Below are positions 15,965 to 17,084 of a DNA stretch of 17,084 nt, one piece after another (the first letter of the stretch is position 1; each line of letters starts with the position of its first letter). The position numbers were made by a program, and so were the translations under genes. The stretch is from CBDULX01 sp965368175. Its GTDB lineage: Bacteria; Pseudomonadota; Gammaproteobacteria; SZUA-229. The notes under the pieces are model-generated. The model ran no database searches. It had not been told where the DNA came from and saw only the letters and a program-made list of their open reading frames with translations. The stretch covers positions 1 through 17,084 of the forward strand of contig CBDULX010000042.1 of the NCBI GenBank assembly GCA_965368175.1, written 5' to 3'.

Positions 15965-16762
15965 ATGAAAAAAAATGTATCGGTCGGTTTTGCCAGTGAT
16001 CATCATCAGGAAAAAGCCCAGTTTCTGGCCCAGAAACTGGGCTTAAACTGTGTGACAGCCAGTGATGAAGTCGACCCCCTGCAATTATATTTTACGGATG
16101 GATTTATTGAACTCAGGGACAACCAGGCCCACAACGCCATTCATGTTGATTTTATTGGCGGGGTTCTGGCCCATCGCAAACAGTTTGGTGGTGGTCGGGG
16201 CCAGGCCATTGCTAAAGCCATTGGCCTGAAGCCGGGCACCACACCACCCAGCATAATTGACGCCACCGCGGGGCTGGCAAAAGATGCTTTTGTACTGGCC
16301 TGCCTGGGCTGCCCAGTGACGATGCTTGAACGTTCACCCATCGTCGCCACCCTGGTGGAAGATGCCATAAAACGCGCCATGGATGATGCAGATTTTCAAG
16401 TTCTGCTCAAGCAGGGCTTCAAGCTAATTCAAACTAATGCCAGAGACTACCTGCTAAAACTGGATGAGGCATCACACCCCGATGTCATTTACCTCGATCC
16501 GATGTACCCGGACAAAAAAAAATCGGCGCTGGTAAAAAAAAATATGCAGATACTACAAAAACTGCTGGGGCATGATGATGATACTGACATGTTACTATCC
16601 GCTGCATTAAACTATGCCAGTAAACGGGTAGTAGTAAAACGCCCCAAAGGCGCTATCACTATTGCCGGACCCAGACCCACCATGGCGATAGAAAGTAAAA
16701 AAACCCGTTATGATGTTTATATAATTAAAGCTTTTACCAGACCATTAACAATTAACAATTAA
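15965..16762 (+). CDS. rsmJ: RsmJ, 16S rRNA (guanine1516-N2)-methyltransferase
   Basis: This SAM-dependent enzyme methylates N2 of G1516 of 16S rRNA in the small ribosomal subunit. The 265 residues are typical for the family. The conserved block HVDFIGGVLAHRKQFGGGRG (60-79) is characteristic of RsmJ. The SAM-binding motif I is IIDATAGLAKDAFVLA (97-112), with LERSP (121-125) after the next strand. The catalytic-face motif is DVIYLDPMYP (173-182), and KRPKG lies near 225. The ATG at 15965 has no strong ribosome site. The gene carries unusual DNA: a perfect 15-bp inverted repeat at codons 17-27, an A8 run at codons 2-4, two A9 runs at Lys-rich codons 184-186 and 191-193, and a 7-nt triple repeat spanning the stop. 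The reading frame nonetheless appears intact. Confidence 0.94.
   Translation: MKKNVSVGFASDHHQEKAQFLAQKLGLNCVTASDEVDPLQLYFTDGFIELRDNQAHNAIHVDFIGGVLAHRKQFGGGRGQAIAKAIGLKPGTTPPSIIDATAGLAKDAFVLACLGCPVTMLERSPIVATLVEDAIKRAMDDADFQVLLKQGFKLIQTNARDYLLKLDEASHPDVIYLDPMYPDKKKSALVKKNMQILQKLLGHDDDTDMLLSAALNYASKRVVVKRPKGAITIAGPRPTMAIESKKTRYDVYIIKAFTRPLTINN
16014..16044 (+). repeat. Perfect 15-bp inverted repeat with a 1-nt centre inside rsmJ
   Basis: AAGCCCAGTTTCTGG (16014-16028) and CCAGAAACTGGGCTT (16030-16044) are exact inverse complements around C16029. It lies within codons 17-27. In RNA it could fold into a long stem, opening a few bases at the tip to make a loop; in DNA it could form a cruciform. 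No T-run follows, so it is not a terminator. Confidence 0.9.
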
Positions 16763-16764
16763 CA
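16744..16764 (+). repeat. Three tandem copies of ATTAACA across the rsmJ stop
   Basis: Three perfect head-to-tail copies of ATTAACA occupy 16744-16750, 16751-16757 and 16758-16764. They encode the last residues (LTINN) and contain the TAA stop. A change in copy number would shift the frame and alter the C-terminus. Confidence 0.9.
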
Positions 16765-16789
16765 TTGTTTTTAACACAAGGATTTCATC

Positions 16790-17084
16790 ATGACATCAAT
16801 ACAGAGGGTATTCATTGGCACTATGGGTGGACTGGCGGCGGTATGTGTCAAATTTCTCGGGCAGGATTATTATATGGTGGTGACTCAGGCGGCTAACCTG
16901 AGCGACCATCAAATCACTTCCTATATTGTTGGATATTCTATACTCACGCCTATTCTGGCATTTCTCGGTGGGCTGGTAGCCTGGGTAACCGATGAAAAAA
17001 ACAAACTAAAACTTCTGGCGATTGGAGTTGCGGCGCCTGCCATGATTACCACCTGGGCCGGTGACTCTCAACCTTACCAGTCAG
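16790..17084 (+). CDS. Unrecognised membrane protein, N-terminal part (runs off the window)
   Basis: The first 98 codons of an open frame are present with no stop before the window ends. The ATG is well supported by AAGGA 7 nt upstream. The sequence has three hydrophobic stretches (about 7-22, 46-65 and 74-90), joined by a polar stretch (DQDYYMV region to SDHQ) and a charged loop (TDEKNKLK, about 66-73). That suggests a small multi-pass inner-membrane protein. I recognise no family. It begins 27 nt after rsmJ on the same strand and may share its transcript. Confidence 0.75.
   Translation, partial: MTSIQRVFIGTMGGLAAVCVKFLGQDYYMVVTQAANLSDHQITSYIVGYSILTPILAFLGGLVAWVTDEKNKLKLLAIGVAAPAMITTWAGDSQPYQS

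Noticed and set aside
1..17084. CRISPR array, toxin-antitoxin, restriction or other defence genes
   Set aside because: No regularly spaced repeats or recognisable defence proteins were found on either strand.

Overview
The window comes from a Gram-negative bacterium, most likely a gammaproteobacterium. RsmJ, the long E. coli-like YcaO and the TatD subtype are gammaproteobacterial marker genes, and TonB-dependent receptor and RND genes require an outer membrane. Base composition is moderate by eye, with AT-rich gaps. I cannot name a genus. No rRNA, tRNA, CRISPR array, integrase or transposase gene was seen.

Layout. (1) 1-996, minus: the N-terminal part of a TonB-dependent receptor, with a Fur-box-like site upstream. 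(2) 1130-2944, minus: an Atm1/HMT1-type ABC half-transporter. (3) 3057-7926, plus: a tightly overlapping operon of an RND adaptor lipoprotein, an RND pump and an Sfp-type phosphopantetheinyl transferase. (4) 7927-8443: a gene-free stretch with degraded and palindromic intergenic repeats. (5) 8444-9550, minus: a hemerythrin-GGDEF diguanylate cyclase. (6) 9551-10026: a gene-free stretch with an operator-like palindrome and an unexplained block. (7) 10027-13193, minus: a CHASE2-like/TPR/Ser-Thr kinase followed by a PP2C phosphatase. (8) 13323-15898, minus: ycaO then tatD. (9) 15965-16762, plus: rsmJ, divergent from ycaO, followed by the start of an unrecognised membrane protein.

How the parts fit. 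The left third is envelope transport: metal or siderophore uptake, glutathione-linked or metal export, and RND efflux coupled to a carrier-protein-activating enzyme. The middle is signalling: a likely O2- or redox-responsive c-di-GMP synthase, flanked by repeat-bearing non-coding DNA, and a membrane kinase with its probable antagonistic phosphatase. The right third is conserved translation and housekeeping functions (YcaO, TatD, RsmJ).

The most unusual signals are not genes. They are a perfect 15-bp inverted repeat with a 1-nt centre inside the start of rsmJ, a terminator-like hairpin with a T6 tail inside the diguanylate cyclase gene, a 24-nt operator-like palindrome upstream of that gene, a composite repeat at 8016-8246, and the unassigned block at about 9780-10031. 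No complete new defence or biosynthetic system could be demonstrated.
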